Assembly: GCA_033850885.1 (NCBI GenBank)
Contig: JAWWPG010000021.1
Location: forward strand, 1 to 64,000
Origin: JAWWPG01 sp033850885
GTDB lineage: Bacteria > Actinomycetota > Actinomycetes > Propionibacteriales > Nocardioidaceae
Direction of reading: 5' to 3'
Length of the DNA stretch: 64,000 bases
The notes beneath the pieces were generated by a model that was given only the letters and a program-made list of their open reading frames with translations, was not told the DNA's origin and searched no databases. This document shows, in pieces, positions 37,711 through 46,519 of the stretch. The translations under genes were made by a program, and so were the position numbers. Each line of letters begins with the position of its first letter. The stretch's first letter is position 1.

Positions 37711-38412
37711 TCAGGTGCGGGGGGACGCCACGGGGACGCGGGTGTCGTCCCGGCTGAGCAGCCACACCATCGCGGCCAACGCGGCAATCTGCAGCGGCCA
37801 CCCCATCGCGAGCTTGGCGAAGCCGAGCCAGCCCGCCTCGTGCATCCGGTAGAGCGGGTACTGCACGATGACCCGCAGGACGCACGGCAGCGCAAGCACC
37901 AGCGTCAGCCGGCTGCACAGCGAGACGAGATGCCGGTCCTGGTGCCAACGCGTCAGGTCACCCGTCACGCCGCCGATCATGAAACCCACGAACGGCCACC
38001 GCACCAGGGCGGAGCCGGCGAGCACGACGGCGTACACGGCGTTGTAGATCACGCCTGGCAGGAAGGCGTCCTCGGCGCGGCCCGACCGGAGGGCGAAGAC
38101 CGCAGCGATCGCGATGCCCACGATCGAGTTCAGCACGAACTGGACGCTCGAACGCTGGACGATGCGGAGCAGGAGCAGTACGACGGCCAGCGCTCCCGAT
38201 ATCACCAGGGAGAGCCTCAGGTCCCGCGAGATGATCCAGCAGACCGTGAAGCCCAGGGTGGGGACGGCGCCCTCGACCATGCCCCGGGTCCCGCCGAGCG
38301 CCTTGGCCAGCTGGCTGCGGACCAGCGTCTCGAGCGACTGCGACGAGGGTGCCGGAGCCGGGACATCGCCCGGCGCACTCTCCTCGGTGGCCGGGTCAGG
38401 CTTGGAGCTCAT
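37711..38412 (-). CDS. DUF3159 membrane protein
   Basis: A 233-residue protein with a hydrophilic N terminus of about 30 residues and about six membrane helices containing GTRGMVEGAVPTLGF and RWPFVGFMIGG, typical of DUF3159. Function unknown, conserved in actinomycetes downstream of dut. ATG 38412 overlaps the OB-fold gene by 17 bases. It is the last gene of the dut-DUF3710-OB-DUF3159 set and converges on ceoC. Confidence 0.88.
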   Translation of the reverse strand: MSSKPDPATEESAPGDVPAPAPSSQSLETLVRSQLAKALGGTRGMVEGAVPTLGFTVCWIISRDLRLSLVISGALAVVLLLLRIVQRSSVQFVLNSIVGIAIAAVFALRSGRAEDAFLPGVIYNAVYAVVLAGSALVRWPFVGFMIGGVTGDLTRWHQDRHLVSLCSRLTLVLALPCVLRVIVQYPLYRMHEAGWLGFAKLAMGWPLQIAALAAMVWLLSRDDTRVPVASPRT

Positions 38413-38770
38413 ACCGCGGGTTGTAGATGATGCGCTGTCCGTCGTGACAGGAGACCCGCCCCCACACAACGAGCCCCGCGCCGGGCTTGATGCCGGCGAT
38501 CTTGCGCCGCCCGAGCCACACCAGCGTGACCATGCCCGACCCGTCGTACAGTGACGCCTCGAGCGTCGGGGTGCCGGCGCGTGGGGCGAGCGAGACGTTC
38601 TTCAGCTCGCCGTACAGCGTGACGACCTCCCGGTCCTGCACGCCGTTGATCGCCTGACACCGCTGCACGACGCGCTCAGCCTCGAGATCGTCGGCCTCGA
38701 GCTCCTCAGGCGTCACCGCGAACTTGCGGAACACACGTCTGAGGACACCACCGCCTACTTGGTCGCTCAT
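38396..38770 (-). CDS. OB-fold nucleic-acid-binding domain protein
   Basis: A 124-residue protein with a short helical N terminus and an OB fold (residues about 45-124) resembling the RecG/tRNA-anticodon type: EVVTLYGELKNVSLAPR, LEASLYDGSGMVTLVWLGRRKI, LVVWGRVSCHDGQRIIYNP. Probably binds single-stranded nucleic acid. It overlaps the DUF3159 gene and follows DUF3710 by 48 bases. The fixed linkage to dut across actinomycetes suggests a nucleic acid role; no experiment known to me. Confidence 0.87.
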   Translation of the reverse strand: MSDQVGGGVLRRVFRKFAVTPEELEADDLEAERVVQRCQAINGVQDREVVTLYGELKNVSLAPRAGTPTLEASLYDGSGMVTLVWLGRRKIAGIKPGAGLVVWGRVSCHDGQRIIYNPRYELQA

Positions 38771-38818
38771 GAGACCAGCGTACGTCCACAGGCACGCCCA
38801 TCGCTTCGGATCGCGCGC

Positions 38819-39526
38819 TCAGGCCTCGGGGTCACCGGGTTCCTGGGACTCCTGGGCCTGCGCCATCAGCTGCGCCTGGGCCTGAGCGGGCATCTGCATG
38901 GCAATCATGTCCCTCGGGGCCATCGGTTCGCTCCCCCGGACCACGATCACGTCGCGGAACGCCGACTCCAGCGGCCCCTCCGGGTCGGGCGCCACCGCGC
39001 TCTTGCCGAGGAACGTGCCGCGCAACAGCCAGCGCGGTCCCTCGACGCCGACGACCCGGCTGGGCTGGGTGGCTTGCTTCCCGTCGGGCATCACGACCGG
39101 CACCACGAGGGTCAGCTCGGTGCCGAACTCGCCGTCCACCTCCGTCGCCGTTCCGCCGCGGCGTACCGCCTCGGCCGCGATGTCGTTGCGGACCTCGTCC
39201 CAGATGCCGCCGGACCGCGGCGCGGCGAAGGCGCGCAGCTCCAGGCCCGAGTCGGGTCCCGCCAGCATGACGGCGGCGATGGTGCCCTCCTGGTCCTCGA
39301 CCTGCAGCCGGAGCTCGAGACCCTCGATGCCCTTGACGACCAGGCCACCGAGGTCGACGTAGGCGTCGTCCTCCTCGTCGACCGACGTCTCGCCCCGGTC
39401 CCACGGGCCGCGGGGCCGCTCGATCTCCAGCTCCTCCAGGTCCTCGAGCCCGCCGGCACCGTTCGCCTCGGAGTCGTCCGGCTCCTCCGACCGGTCGCGC
39501 TTGCCCGACCTGCGGCGGAAGATCAC
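38819..39526 (-). CDS. DUF3710 protein
   Basis: A 235-residue protein of unknown function conserved in actinomycetes. The N terminus is basic then acidic (RRRSGKRDRSEEPDDSEANG). The core has GPWDRGETSVDEEDDAYVDLGGL and a predicted beta-rich domain with LRAFAAPRSGGIWDEVRNDI and RWLLRGTFLGKSAV. The C terminus is Gln/Ala-rich (MQMPAQAQAQLMAQAQ). GTG 39526 overlaps the dut stop by 4 bases, so the two are coupled. Confidence 0.88.
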   Translation of the reverse strand: MIFRRRSGKRDRSEEPDDSEANGAGGLEDLEELEIERPRGPWDRGETSVDEEDDAYVDLGGLVVKGIEGLELRLQVEDQEGTIAAVMLAGPDSGLELRAFAAPRSGGIWDEVRNDIAAEAVRRGGTATEVDGEFGTELTLVVPVVMPDGKQATQPSRVVGVEGPRWLLRGTFLGKSAVAPDPEGPLESAFRDVIVVRGSEPMAPRDMIAMQMPAQAQAQLMAQAQESQEPGDPEA

Positions 39527-40047
39527 GACGTCTCCTCCGACGTGCGTACCCCCTGCGCGTCTGCACGCAGGACGGTCTCGTCGGACGACGAGATGCCTCC
39601 CGTCGAGCCGTATCCGCCGTCGCGGCGCTCGGACCCGGGGAGCCTGTCGACCTCGATGAACCGGGCCCGCTCGACCCGCTGGAAGACGACCTGAGCGATC
39701 CGGTCCCCCCGGTGCAGCTCGACAGCATGATGCGGGTCGAGGTTGACGAGCAGCACCTGGATCTCCCCGCGGTATCCCGCGTCGACGGTCCCCGGTGCGT
39801 TGACGATCGACACCCCGGAGGCTGCGGCGAGGCCGGACCGCGGGTGGATCAGCGCGACATAGCCGTCGGGAAGGGCGATGCTCACCCCGGTCGGGACCTT
39901 GGCCCGCTGGCCGGGGCCGAGCGTGACGTCGACGATGGTGACGAGATCAGCCCCGGCATCACCTGGATGGGCGTAGCCGGGCAGCGGGAAAGCGCCGTCG
40001 TGTCGCCGTATCAACACGTCGACCATCGTCGGCAGCCTCCGTGACAT
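39523..40047 (-). CDS. dut: dUTP diphosphatase
   Basis: Trimeric dUTPase hydrolysing dUTP to dUMP, keeping uracil out of DNA. All five motifs are present: HPGDAGADL, HPRSGLA, NAPGTVDAGYRGEI (catalytic Asp), RGDRIAQVVFQ and RDGGYGSTG. A C-terminal extension of about 25 residues follows motif V. ATG 40047 is used; an in-frame ATG at 40026 is equally possible. First gene of a four-gene block with DUF3710, OB-fold and DUF3159 genes. Divergent from DUF3093. Confidence 0.96.
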   Translation of the reverse strand: MSRRLPTMVDVLIRRHDGAFPLPGYAHPGDAGADLVTIVDVTLGPGQRAKVPTGVSIALPDGYVALIHPRSGLAAASGVSIVNAPGTVDAGYRGEIQVLLVNLDPHHAVELHRGDRIAQVVFQRVERARFIEVDRLPGSERRDGGYGSTGGISSSDETVLRADAQGVRTSEETS

Positions 40048-40166
40048 GGATGGACCGGGCTTGTCGAGCGAACCTCCGGCTCGGACGCCACACTACTCGG
40101 CCGGCGGCCGTCCGGTCGCCGCTCCCTCGCTCGCTGCGCCTCGCGGCTCGTGCCAGGCTGTTCGGT

Positions 40167-40631
40167 GTGGACCAGCCCGCCGACCCCTACACCGAGACCC
40201 TCGCGGTACCGGGGTCCTGGTGGGCGATGGGCGTCGTCTTCGTCGCGGCGATCGCCTGGGCGTTCCTCATCGCGACCCCGCTCACCGTCACGGTGGCGGT
40301 GACGCTGGTGGCGGCGCTGGCGGCCTTCGGGGGCCTGGCGAGGTACGGCGCTGCCCGGGTGGCCACGGATCCTGACGGCTTCAGTGCCGGCCCGGCCCTG
40401 CTTCCCTACCGGTACGTCGGGTTGGTCGAGCCACTCGACGCCGAGGCAACCCGACGGGTCCTCGGGGTCGATGCGGATGCCCGCGCTTACCTGCTGGTGC
40501 GCGCCTACTGCCGCGGCGCCGTCAAGGTCACGCTCGACGATCCCGCCGACCCGGCGCCGTACTGGCTGGTCTCCACCCGCCATCCCGCCGAGCTTGCGGC
40601 GAGCCTCACCGCGCGCACCGTGCGAGACTAG
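40167..40631 (+). CDS. DUF3093 membrane protein
   Basis: A 154-residue protein with two membrane helices (about residues 17-56) and a C-terminal cytosolic domain containing YVGLVEPLDAEATRRVLG and WLVSTRHPAELAASL. This matches DUF3093, a partner of dut in actinomycetes with unknown function. GTG 40167 gives the family N terminus VDQPADPYTETLAVPGSWW; longer upstream frames lie over the dut promoter. It is divergent from dut. Confidence 0.87.
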   Translation: MDQPADPYTETLAVPGSWWAMGVVFVAAIAWAFLIATPLTVTVAVTLVAALAAFGGLARYGAARVATDPDGFSAGPALLPYRYVGLVEPLDAEATRRVLGVDADARAYLLVRAYCRGAVKVTLDDPADPAPYWLVSTRHPAELAASLTARTVRD

Positions 40632-40695
40632 GCCGAGACCAGGCCGCGCCGACCGCGCAGCCCAGGCACAGCCCCGAGGGCCGATGAGGAGCGAG

Positions 40696-41073
40696 ATGGC
40701 CAGCAAGCCCAGTCCCGGCAAGTCCAAGGCGGACAAGAAGGCCGCGAACGCGGAGAAGAAGCAGCAGGCCAAGGGCAAGGGCCTCTGGAAGCTGCTCGGG
40801 ACCGGTTCCGCCCTCGCCGCAGGGGTGGCCACCGCGAAGGCGCTCGACGCGACCTGGAAGACCGCGACCGGCCACGCCGCCCCGACCAAGCCGGAGCACC
40901 CGGATCTCGGTAACCGGGAGGCGCTGGCCTGGGCGGCCGTGAGCGGGATGGCGATCGGCGTCGCCAAGACATTTGCGACGCGCAAGGCCGCGAAGTACTG
41001 GGTGAAGTCGACCGGGAGGCTGCCTCCCGGGATGTCCGCGGAGGCCTACCAGAACGTCAAGAAGAGCACCTGA
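40696..41073 (+). CDS. DUF4235 protein
   Basis: A 125-residue protein: a lysine-rich disordered N terminus (about 35 residues, KSKADKKAANAEKKQQAKGKG) then two membrane-like helices (KLLGTGSALAAGVATAKAL and EALAWAAVSGMAIGVAKTFATRKAAKYW). It matches DUF4235, a small actinomycete membrane protein of unknown role. ATG 40696 is supported by GAGGAGCG at 40686. It sits in the conserved dut/DUF3093/DUF4193 block and converges on DUF4193. Confidence 0.85.
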   Translation: MASKPSPGKSKADKKAANAEKKQQAKGKGLWKLLGTGSALAAGVATAKALDATWKTATGHAAPTKPEHPDLGNREALAWAAVSGMAIGVAKTFATRKAAKYWVKSTGRLPPGMSAEAYQNVKKST

Positions 41074-41079
41074 CGCCGC

Positions 41080-41379
41080 TCAGGCAGCGCAGTCCTGACA
41101 GATCAGCCGGCCGTTGCTCTCGCTGGCCAGCTGGCTTCGGTGGTGGACGAGGAAGCACTGCGAGCAGGTGAACTCGTCCGACTGTCGCGGGAGGACCTGG
41201 ACGGACAGCTCCTCGTGGGACAGGTCGGCCCCGGGCAGCTCGAAGGACTCGGCGGCCTCCACCTCGTCCTCGTCGACCTTGCCTGAGTTCTTGTCGAGGC
41301 GGCGTGCCTTGAGCTCCTCGATGGAATCCTCGTTGAGCTCCTCATCCGTCTTCCGGGGGGCGTCGTAGTCAGTGGCCAT
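41080..41379 (-). CDS. DUF4193 zinc-ribbon protein
   Basis: A 99-residue acidic protein with a C-terminal zinc ribbon: C72-x-x-C75 (CSQC) and C94-x-x-C97 (CQDC). The N-terminal half is charged and helical (TDEELNEDSIEELKARRLD). It matches DUF4193, near-universal in actinomycetes. A relation to RbpA-like or transcription factors is sometimes suggested but not shown. ATG 41379. Upstream is about 150 bases of gap with no clear operator. Confidence 0.9.
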   Translation of the reverse strand: MATDYDAPRKTDEELNEDSIEELKARRLDKNSGKVDEDEVEAAESFELPGADLSHEELSVQVLPRQSDEFTCSQCFLVHHRSQLASESNGRLICQDCAA

Positions 41380-41530
41380 GGGAACCTGTTCTGCTCGTTG
41401 TCATGTGAAGTCCCCGGTACTGCGACCGGGCTATGGAGGTAACGCGCACTCCTGGTGTTTTGTGCCCGTCCGGAGGCGCATTGTGCCCTAGATCTCGTGA
41501 AAAAGCCAGCCCATCGCCCGTCGACGGTGA

Positions 41531-42346
41531 TCAGCCGGGCCAGGAGGGGAGCGGCCAGTCGCCGAACCCTGCCCGCAGCAGCCCTTCCTCGAAGGCGGGG
41601 AAGAAGCCCGCGGGAGCCGCCACGATGATGCGCTCGGACGCGTCGGCGCCGTGCAGGCCGCCGACTCTGGCCCCCGCCTCGGTGGCGATCAGCCCACCGG
41701 CCGCCAGGTCCCACGGCTTCAGGCCGCGCTCGACGTACGCGTCGAGCCGCCCGCACGCGAGGAAGCACAGGTCCAGGGCGGCCGACCCGAGCCGACGGAC
41801 GTCACGCACGACCGGGACCAGACGGGCGGTCTCCACCGCCTGGTGGGAGCGGACCTCCGCCTGATAGGTGTAGCCCACCCCGACCAGGGCGGCGGCGAGC
41901 TCCGTGCATGACGAGACACGGATGCGCTTGCCGTTCAGCCAGGCACCCAGTCCGCGCTGCGCGGTGAAGGTCTCCCCTGACACGGGGTTGTGGACGACTC
42001 CGGCGACGACGTCCTCCCGGATCTTGGCGGCCAGCGACACCGCGTACTGCGGGATGTCGTAGAGGAAGTTCACGGTGCCGTCTATCGGGTCCGCCACCCA
42101 CGTCACCTCCGAGGTGCCGGCGATGTCGGCGCCCTCCTCCCCGATGAACGAGTCGTCCGGCCGGGCGGCGAGGATCTCCCGGCGGATCAGCTGCTCCGAA
42201 GCCAGGTCGACCACGGTGACGATGTCGGTGGGGCTGCTCTTCGTCCCCGACACCTCGACGATGCCGCGTCTACCTTCGGCCACGAGGCCGCCCGCGTTCG
42301 CCGCCACGTCGGTCGCGAGCCTGAGCAGCTCCTCCGCCGACGTCAC
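41531..42346 (-). CDS. suhB: Inositol monophosphatase family protein (SuhB-like)
   Basis: A 271-residue Mg-dependent phosphatase. Metal-binding motifs are GEEGADI, WVADPIDGTVNFLY and LKPWDLAAGGLIATEAGA. It may dephosphorylate inositol phosphate for mycothiol or phosphatidylinositol synthesis, or other sugar phosphates. GTG 42346 overlaps the ferrochelatase stop by 4 bases (GTGA), so it is translated with hemH. The family includes histidinol-phosphatase-like members, so the symbol is tentative. Confidence 0.87.
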   Translation of the reverse strand: MTSAEELLRLATDVAANAGGLVAEGRRGIVEVSGTKSSPTDIVTVVDLASEQLIRREILAARPDDSFIGEEGADIAGTSEVTWVADPIDGTVNFLYDIPQYAVSLAAKIREDVVAGVVHNPVSGETFTAQRGLGAWLNGKRIRVSSCTELAAALVGVGYTYQAEVRSHQAVETARLVPVVRDVRRLGSAALDLCFLACGRLDAYVERGLKPWDLAAGGLIATEAGARVGGLHGADASERIIVAAPAGFFPAFEEGLLRAGFGDWPLPSWPG

Positions 42347-43458
42347 GAGGCGGCAACGTTCGCGGTGGGCACCTCGCACAGCGCGGGTCGCGGTCCACGG
42401 GGGTTGGGGCAGCAGGTGCTCAGACAGGTATCCCAGGATGGAGAACCGATGCCGGGCGCCTGTCGTCGTACCTGCTCACCGCGCTCGACGCCGGCACGCT
42501 CCGCGAGCAGGTCGCGCACCATCGACACGAACGACGGGTGAACGCCTGCCGTGGCCGCTCGGCGCAGCGTCATCCCCAGGTCGGCCGCCGTCGCTGCAGC
42601 CTCGGTGTCGAGGTCGTAGATCACCTCCATGTGGTCCGAGACGAACCCGATGGGCACCAGCACGACGGACGTGGTTCCGGACTCTCGGAGCGCCGCGAGG
42701 TGGTCGTTGACGTCCGGCTCCAGCCATGGCGTCCGCGGCGAGCCGGACCTGCTGCAGTAGACGAGGTCCCACTCGGCCGTCACGCCGGTGGCCGCCCGGA
42801 CCCCGTCGGCCACCAGCGCCGCGGCGTTTCGGTGCTGGGTCACGTAGGCGTCCCCGGACGGGCCGGCGCCGTGCGCCATCACCGTCGGGATCGAATGCGT
42901 CACGAAGACCAGCCGCACCGCCCGTTGGGGCTTTTCGGCGGCGAGCGACTCGAGTGCTGTGACCGTGTGGTCCACGACCGCGTCGACGAACCCCGGGTGG
43001 TTGAAGTAGTGCCGCAGCTTGTCGAAGCGTGGCGCGCCTGAGGTTGCGGCCACGGCGTCGTACAGGTCCTCGCGGTACTGGCGGCACCCGGAGTACGACG
43101 AGTAGGCGCTCGTGACGAGGACCGCCGCCCGTCGGACCCGGTCGCGCGTCATCCGGGCAACGGTGTCGGCGAGGAACGGGTGCCAGTTGCGGTTCCCCCA
43201 GTAGACCGGGATGTCGAGGCCGTGCCCGGCGAGGTCCACCCGCACGGCCGACAGGAACGCCCGGCACTGGTCGTTGATCGGGCTCCTGCCGCCGAGCGCG
43301 AAGTAGTGCTCGCCCACCTCGACGAGGCGCTCCCGCGGGATGTCGCGGCCGCGGGTCACGTTCTCCAGGAACGGGATGACGTCGTCAGGCTTCTCGGGGC
43401 CGCCGAAGGAGACCACGAGGAGAGCGTCGTACGGCGCGAGCGGGGACCCACCTGGCAT
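42343..43458 (-). CDS. hemH: Coproporphyrin ferrochelatase with Fe-S cysteines
   Basis: A 371-residue heme-pathway enzyme inserting iron into coproporphyrin III in Gram-positive actinobacteria (CpfC). His188 in VTHSIP and Glu279 in DHMEVIYDLD are the expected active-site residues. Cysteines C345, C349, C350 and C361 near the C terminus (CLSTCC...C) include the 2Fe-2S ligands known from mycobacterial ferrochelatase. ATG 43458. It leads the hemH-suhB pair and is divergent from an MFS exporter. Confidence 0.94.
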   Translation of the reverse strand: MPGGSPLAPYDALLVVSFGGPEKPDDVIPFLENVTRGRDIPRERLVEVGEHYFALGGRSPINDQCRAFLSAVRVDLAGHGLDIPVYWGNRNWHPFLADTVARMTRDRVRRAAVLVTSAYSSYSGCRQYREDLYDAVAATSGAPRFDKLRHYFNHPGFVDAVVDHTVTALESLAAEKPQRAVRLVFVTHSIPTVMAHGAGPSGDAYVTQHRNAAALVADGVRAATGVTAEWDLVYCSRSGSPRTPWLEPDVNDHLAALRESGTTSVVLVPIGFVSDHMEVIYDLDTEAAATAADLGMTLRRAATAGVHPSFVSMVRDLLAERAGVERGEQVRRQAPGIGSPSWDTCLSTCCPNPRGPRPALCEVPTANVAAS

Positions 43459-43561
43459 GGCTCGATCCTGCCATCCGGCAGGTCGCTCCGGACACGGCGC
43501 CCGGTTCGGCTGCCTCGTCGTGGAGTCGATCGTTGTCGGATCTCCTCACTAGACTCCTGCC

Positions 43562-44821
43562 ATGCTCGCGCCGTACCGATCCGTCCTGGCAACCCCGGGA
43601 TCCAAGCAGTGGTCGCTGGCCGGTTTCATCGCGAGGATGCCGATCTCCATGGTGACGCTGGCGATCGTGCTGCTGATCGCCGGGCGGACCGGCTCCTATG
43701 GTCTTGCGGGTACCGTGTCCGCCGCCTACATGGTGGCCACCGCCTTCTCGGCTCCTGTGCTGGCCCGGCTGATCGACGCCTGGGGCCAGGCCCGCGTCAT
43801 CGTGCCTGCGGTGGGTGTGTTCGCGGTCGGCATGGGCGGTCTCGTTCTCGCCGTCGAGGGCTCGTGGCCGTCGCCGGTGCCGCACGCCTTCGCCGCCCTC
43901 GCGGGCTGTAGCTACCCTCCGGTGGGGGCCTGCGTTCGAGCCCGTTGGGCCTCCGCGCTCGGTGAGTCGCCGGCGCTCCACACGGCGTACTCACTCGAGG
44001 CCGTCGTCGACGAGGCGGTCTTCATCGTCGGGCCGGTTGCCGTCACGCTGCTGGCGACGAGCATCAACGAGACGCTGGGAATCGGCGCGGTCATCGCGTT
44101 CGCCCTTGTCGGCGTGGCCTGGCTGGCACACCTCAAGGGCACCGAGCCGGTCGCGCGAGGGTCTGCGCGGGTCAGCGGCGACACCGATGCGATGGCGTGG
44201 GGATGGCTGAGCATGCTGGTGCTCGGTTCGGTGTGCCTCGGCGCGCTCTTCGGGTCGACGGAGGTCGTGACCGTCGCCTTCGCGCAGGAGCAGGGTCATC
44301 GGGCGCTGGCGGGGGCCCTGCTCGCCAGCTGGGCCGCCGGCAGCCTGATCGCCGGCATCATCACCGGAAGCTTCCACTGGCAGGGAACGCCGCTACGACG
44401 CTACCGACTGGGCGCGCTCGCGATGGCGTGCGTCATGCTTCCCCTGCCCTTCGTGGGAAGCCTCGAGCTGCTCGCTGCCGTGCTCTTCCTGGCGGGGTTC
44501 GCCATCAGTCCCACCCTGGTGGCGCTGATCTCGCTGATCCAGGCTCACGTCCCCCCGTCTCGGCTCACCGAGGGCATCACCTGGGTGACCACCGGCATCG
44601 GCCTGGGGGTGGCGCCGGGGGCGGCGATCGCGGGCCGCATCATCGACGTGTACGGCGCGAGCTCGGCCTACAACGTGCCTGCGGTCGGCGGCGCCCTGGC
44701 GGCGTTGGTAGCCCTCCTCATCCCGTCGCGGACGACGCGTGCCGCCGCCGCGCTCGCGGCTGCGCAACAGGTCGCAAGGGACGAACCACGAACCAACACT
44801 GCGCCGTGCAGTGTTGAATAG
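43562..44821 (+). CDS. MFS transporter, 12-helix exporter type
   Basis: A 419-residue major facilitator with about 12 membrane helices. The N-terminal half contains GSYGLAGTVSAAYMVATAFSAPVLARLIDAWGQARVI, carrying the loop 2-3 signature, and the second half has ITWVTTGIGLGVAPGAAIAGRIIDVYGA. Substrate unknown; it resembles small actinobacterial drug or sugar exporters. ATG 43562. Divergent from hemH with about 100 bases between, which opens a possible role in heme-linked export, but only by position. Confidence 0.87.
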   Translation: MLAPYRSVLATPGSKQWSLAGFIARMPISMVTLAIVLLIAGRTGSYGLAGTVSAAYMVATAFSAPVLARLIDAWGQARVIVPAVGVFAVGMGGLVLAVEGSWPSPVPHAFAALAGCSYPPVGACVRARWASALGESPALHTAYSLEAVVDEAVFIVGPVAVTLLATSINETLGIGAVIAFALVGVAWLAHLKGTEPVARGSARVSGDTDAMAWGWLSMLVLGSVCLGALFGSTEVVTVAFAQEQGHRALAGALLASWAAGSLIAGIITGSFHWQGTPLRRYRLGALAMACVMLPLPFVGSLELLAAVLFLAGFAISPTLVALISLIQAHVPPSRLTEGITWVTTGIGLGVAPGAAIAGRIIDVYGASSAYNVPAVGGALAALVALLIPSRTTRAAAALAAAQQVARDEPRTNTAPCSVE

Positions 44822-44904
44822 GTCCTGGACGGCGCGCTGTCTTGGATGTACAACCGCGGGCCGCCAGACTTTGGCACACGCTGTGGACAGGAGCGGGAGC
44901 GTAG

Positions 44905-45834
44905 ATGCGCAAGCTCAGGCTCGTCGGGTTGAGCGCGGACGGTCGTCAGGTCGTCTTCGTCGATCCCACGGGTGCCGAGTTCGCCGCGCCCGCTGACGAC
45001 AGGCTGCGCGCGGCGCTTCGCGGCGACCGCGCTCGGCTCGGCCAGTTGGAGATCGAGATGGACAGCGCCCTGCGACCGCGCGAGATTCAGGCCCGGATCC
45101 GGGCAGGTGACTCGCCAGAGATGGTGGCGGTCCTGGCTCAGGTGCCGGTCGAGAGGATCATGTCCTACTGCGTGCCCGTGCTCGCCGAGCGCCAGCACGT
45201 CGCGGAGCTGGCGCGCCGCAGCCATGTGCGGCGCAAGGGGGCCGAGGGGCCGTCCCGCAACCTCGCCGACGTGGTGGCCGAGCGGTTGCGAGGACGCGGG
45301 ATCGATGCATTGTCAGCCCAGTGGGACGCCTGGCGGCGAGAGGACGGCCGGTGGGCGGTCCAGGCGTCGTACCTGTCCGGCGAGCGGCAGCGCACCGCCC
45401 TCTTCATCTTCGACCTGGTCGGGCGATACTCGCTCGCCGATGACGACGAGGCCAAGTGGCTGACCGGCGAGCGGCAGGCGACGAGCAAGGGGCCACAGCC
45501 CCGCGAGGCCGGCAAGGGCGCGGAGCGGCGGTTGTCGGCCGTGCCGGACGGCGACGACCTGCTAGGCATGCCCGACAGCGAGGACGACAGCACGGACGAC
45601 CTGACAGCCGTTGTTCGAGCCGTCCGGGAGCCGCAGGACGAGGACGCCGAGATCTCACCCGAGGAGCCGCCACCGGCAGACGCGCCGGCCGTCGAGGAGT
45701 CCCGGTCGGCTCCCGTTCAGGATGCGCAGGACGAGGCACCGGCCGTCGAGGAGCCACCGGAGCGCAGACGGCGACCGAAGCGGGCGAGCGTGCCGAGCTG
45801 GGACGAGATCATGTTCGGTAAGGACGACTCTTAG
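44905..45834 (+). CDS. sepH: Cell division regulator SepH (DUF3071)
   Basis: A 309-residue protein. Residues 1 to about 165 form the DUF3071 domain with helix-turn-helix-like RAGDSPEMVAVLAQVPVERIMSY and LADVVAERLRGRGID. A low-complexity acidic and proline-rich linker (about 180-290) precedes the basic end RRRRPKRASVPSWDEIMFGKDD. SepH binds FtsZ and promotes filament assembly in Streptomyces and Mycobacterium. ATG 44905. The conserved C-terminal WDEIMFG motif is as expected. It lies downstream of the MFS gene. Confidence 0.92.
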   Translation: MRKLRLVGLSADGRQVVFVDPTGAEFAAPADDRLRAALRGDRARLGQLEIEMDSALRPREIQARIRAGDSPEMVAVLAQVPVERIMSYCVPVLAERQHVAELARRSHVRRKGAEGPSRNLADVVAERLRGRGIDALSAQWDAWRREDGRWAVQASYLSGERQRTALFIFDLVGRYSLADDDEAKWLTGERQATSKGPQPREAGKGAERRLSAVPDGDDLLGMPDSEDDSTDDLTAVVRAVREPQDEDAEISPEEPPPADAPAVEESRSAPVQDAQDEAPAVEEPPERRRRPKRASVPSWDEIMFGKDDS

Positions 45835-45939
45835 CGCCGGGAGGTCCACGCGGCAGGTCCGCGGCGCCACGGTGCCGGGACCGCCCTAAACTACATCGAA
45901 AGGCAACACGTCGATGCCCTCGAGACAGCCAGGTGAGTC

Positions 45940-46440
45940 ATGAGTATCCCCAACGTTCCACGGCCAGGACTCGACCTCGAATACCCCATGTCACTCGGTG
46001 TCTACGACCGCTACGAGCAGGCGCAGAAGGTCGTCGACTACCTGTCGGACAACGAGTTCCCGGTCCAGAATCTCGCCATCGTCGGCACCGAGCTGCGCAG
46101 CGTCGAGAGGATCTCCGGACGACTCACGCGTGGCAAGGTCGCCGCCGCCAGCGCGGCGTCAGGAGTCTGGTTCGGCCTCTTCATCGGACTGGCCTTCGCG
46201 CTCTTCGGTGGGGGGAACGCAGTCGGCTTCGTCATCACGCTGGTCATCCTGGGCGCCGTGTTCGGGGCGGTCTGGAGCCAGGTCGGCTACTCGGCGATGA
46301 CCCGAGGGGGACAACGGGACTTCTCGTCGATCAGCCAGGTGGTCGCGACCAAGTACGAGGTGCTCGTCGAGCACGGCCTGGCTGAGCGGGCCAGGGAGCT
46401 GCTGGCGCGGATGCCCGGCGCAGCGTCTCAGGCCTTCTAG
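45940..46440 (+). CDS. General stress protein, 17M-like membrane protein
   Basis: A 166-residue protein. The N-terminal 70 residues resemble general stress protein 17M (LGVYDRYEQAQKVVDYLSDNEFPVQNLAIVG). Next come two glycine-rich membrane helices (WFGLFIGLAFALFGGG and AVGFVITLVILGAVFGAVW), then a soluble tail (QVVATKYEVLVEHGLAERARELL). ATG 45940. Function is not characterised in actinomycetes. It is followed by the SigB-type promoter of the next gene. Confidence 0.83.
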   Translation: MSIPNVPRPGLDLEYPMSLGVYDRYEQAQKVVDYLSDNEFPVQNLAIVGTELRSVERISGRLTRGKVAAASAASGVWFGLFIGLAFALFGGGNAVGFVITLVILGAVFGAVWSQVGYSAMTRGGQRDFSSISQVVATKYEVLVEHGLAERARELLARMPGAASQAF

Positions 46441-46457
46441 ACGTCCCCTGCTCCCAG

Positions 46458-46484
46458 GGTTTGGCCGCTAACCGGAGAGGGTAT
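46458..46484 (+). promoter_or_regulatory. SigB/SigF-type promoter
   Basis: GGTTT at 46458-46462 and GGGTAT at 46479-46484 are separated by exactly 16 bases. This matches the group-3 stress sigma consensus GTTT-N15-17-GGGTA of actinobacteria. It is followed after 35 bases by the ATG of the coiled-coil protein at 46520, with GAGGAG between. The sigma gene at 18004 is the natural candidate, though another paralogue could act. Confidence 0.75.
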
Positions 46485-46519
46485 GTGCCCGGCGACGACC
46501 TGACGAGGAGACGAAACAC

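Noticed and set aside
41433..41527. Small open frame in the gap upstream of DUF4193
   Set aside because: No ribosome site, no domain, and the frame runs into the opposite-strand inositol monophosphatase gene.
44822..44904. tRNA gene in the gap before sepH
   Set aside because: No cloverleaf could be drawn and no T-arm consensus is present.
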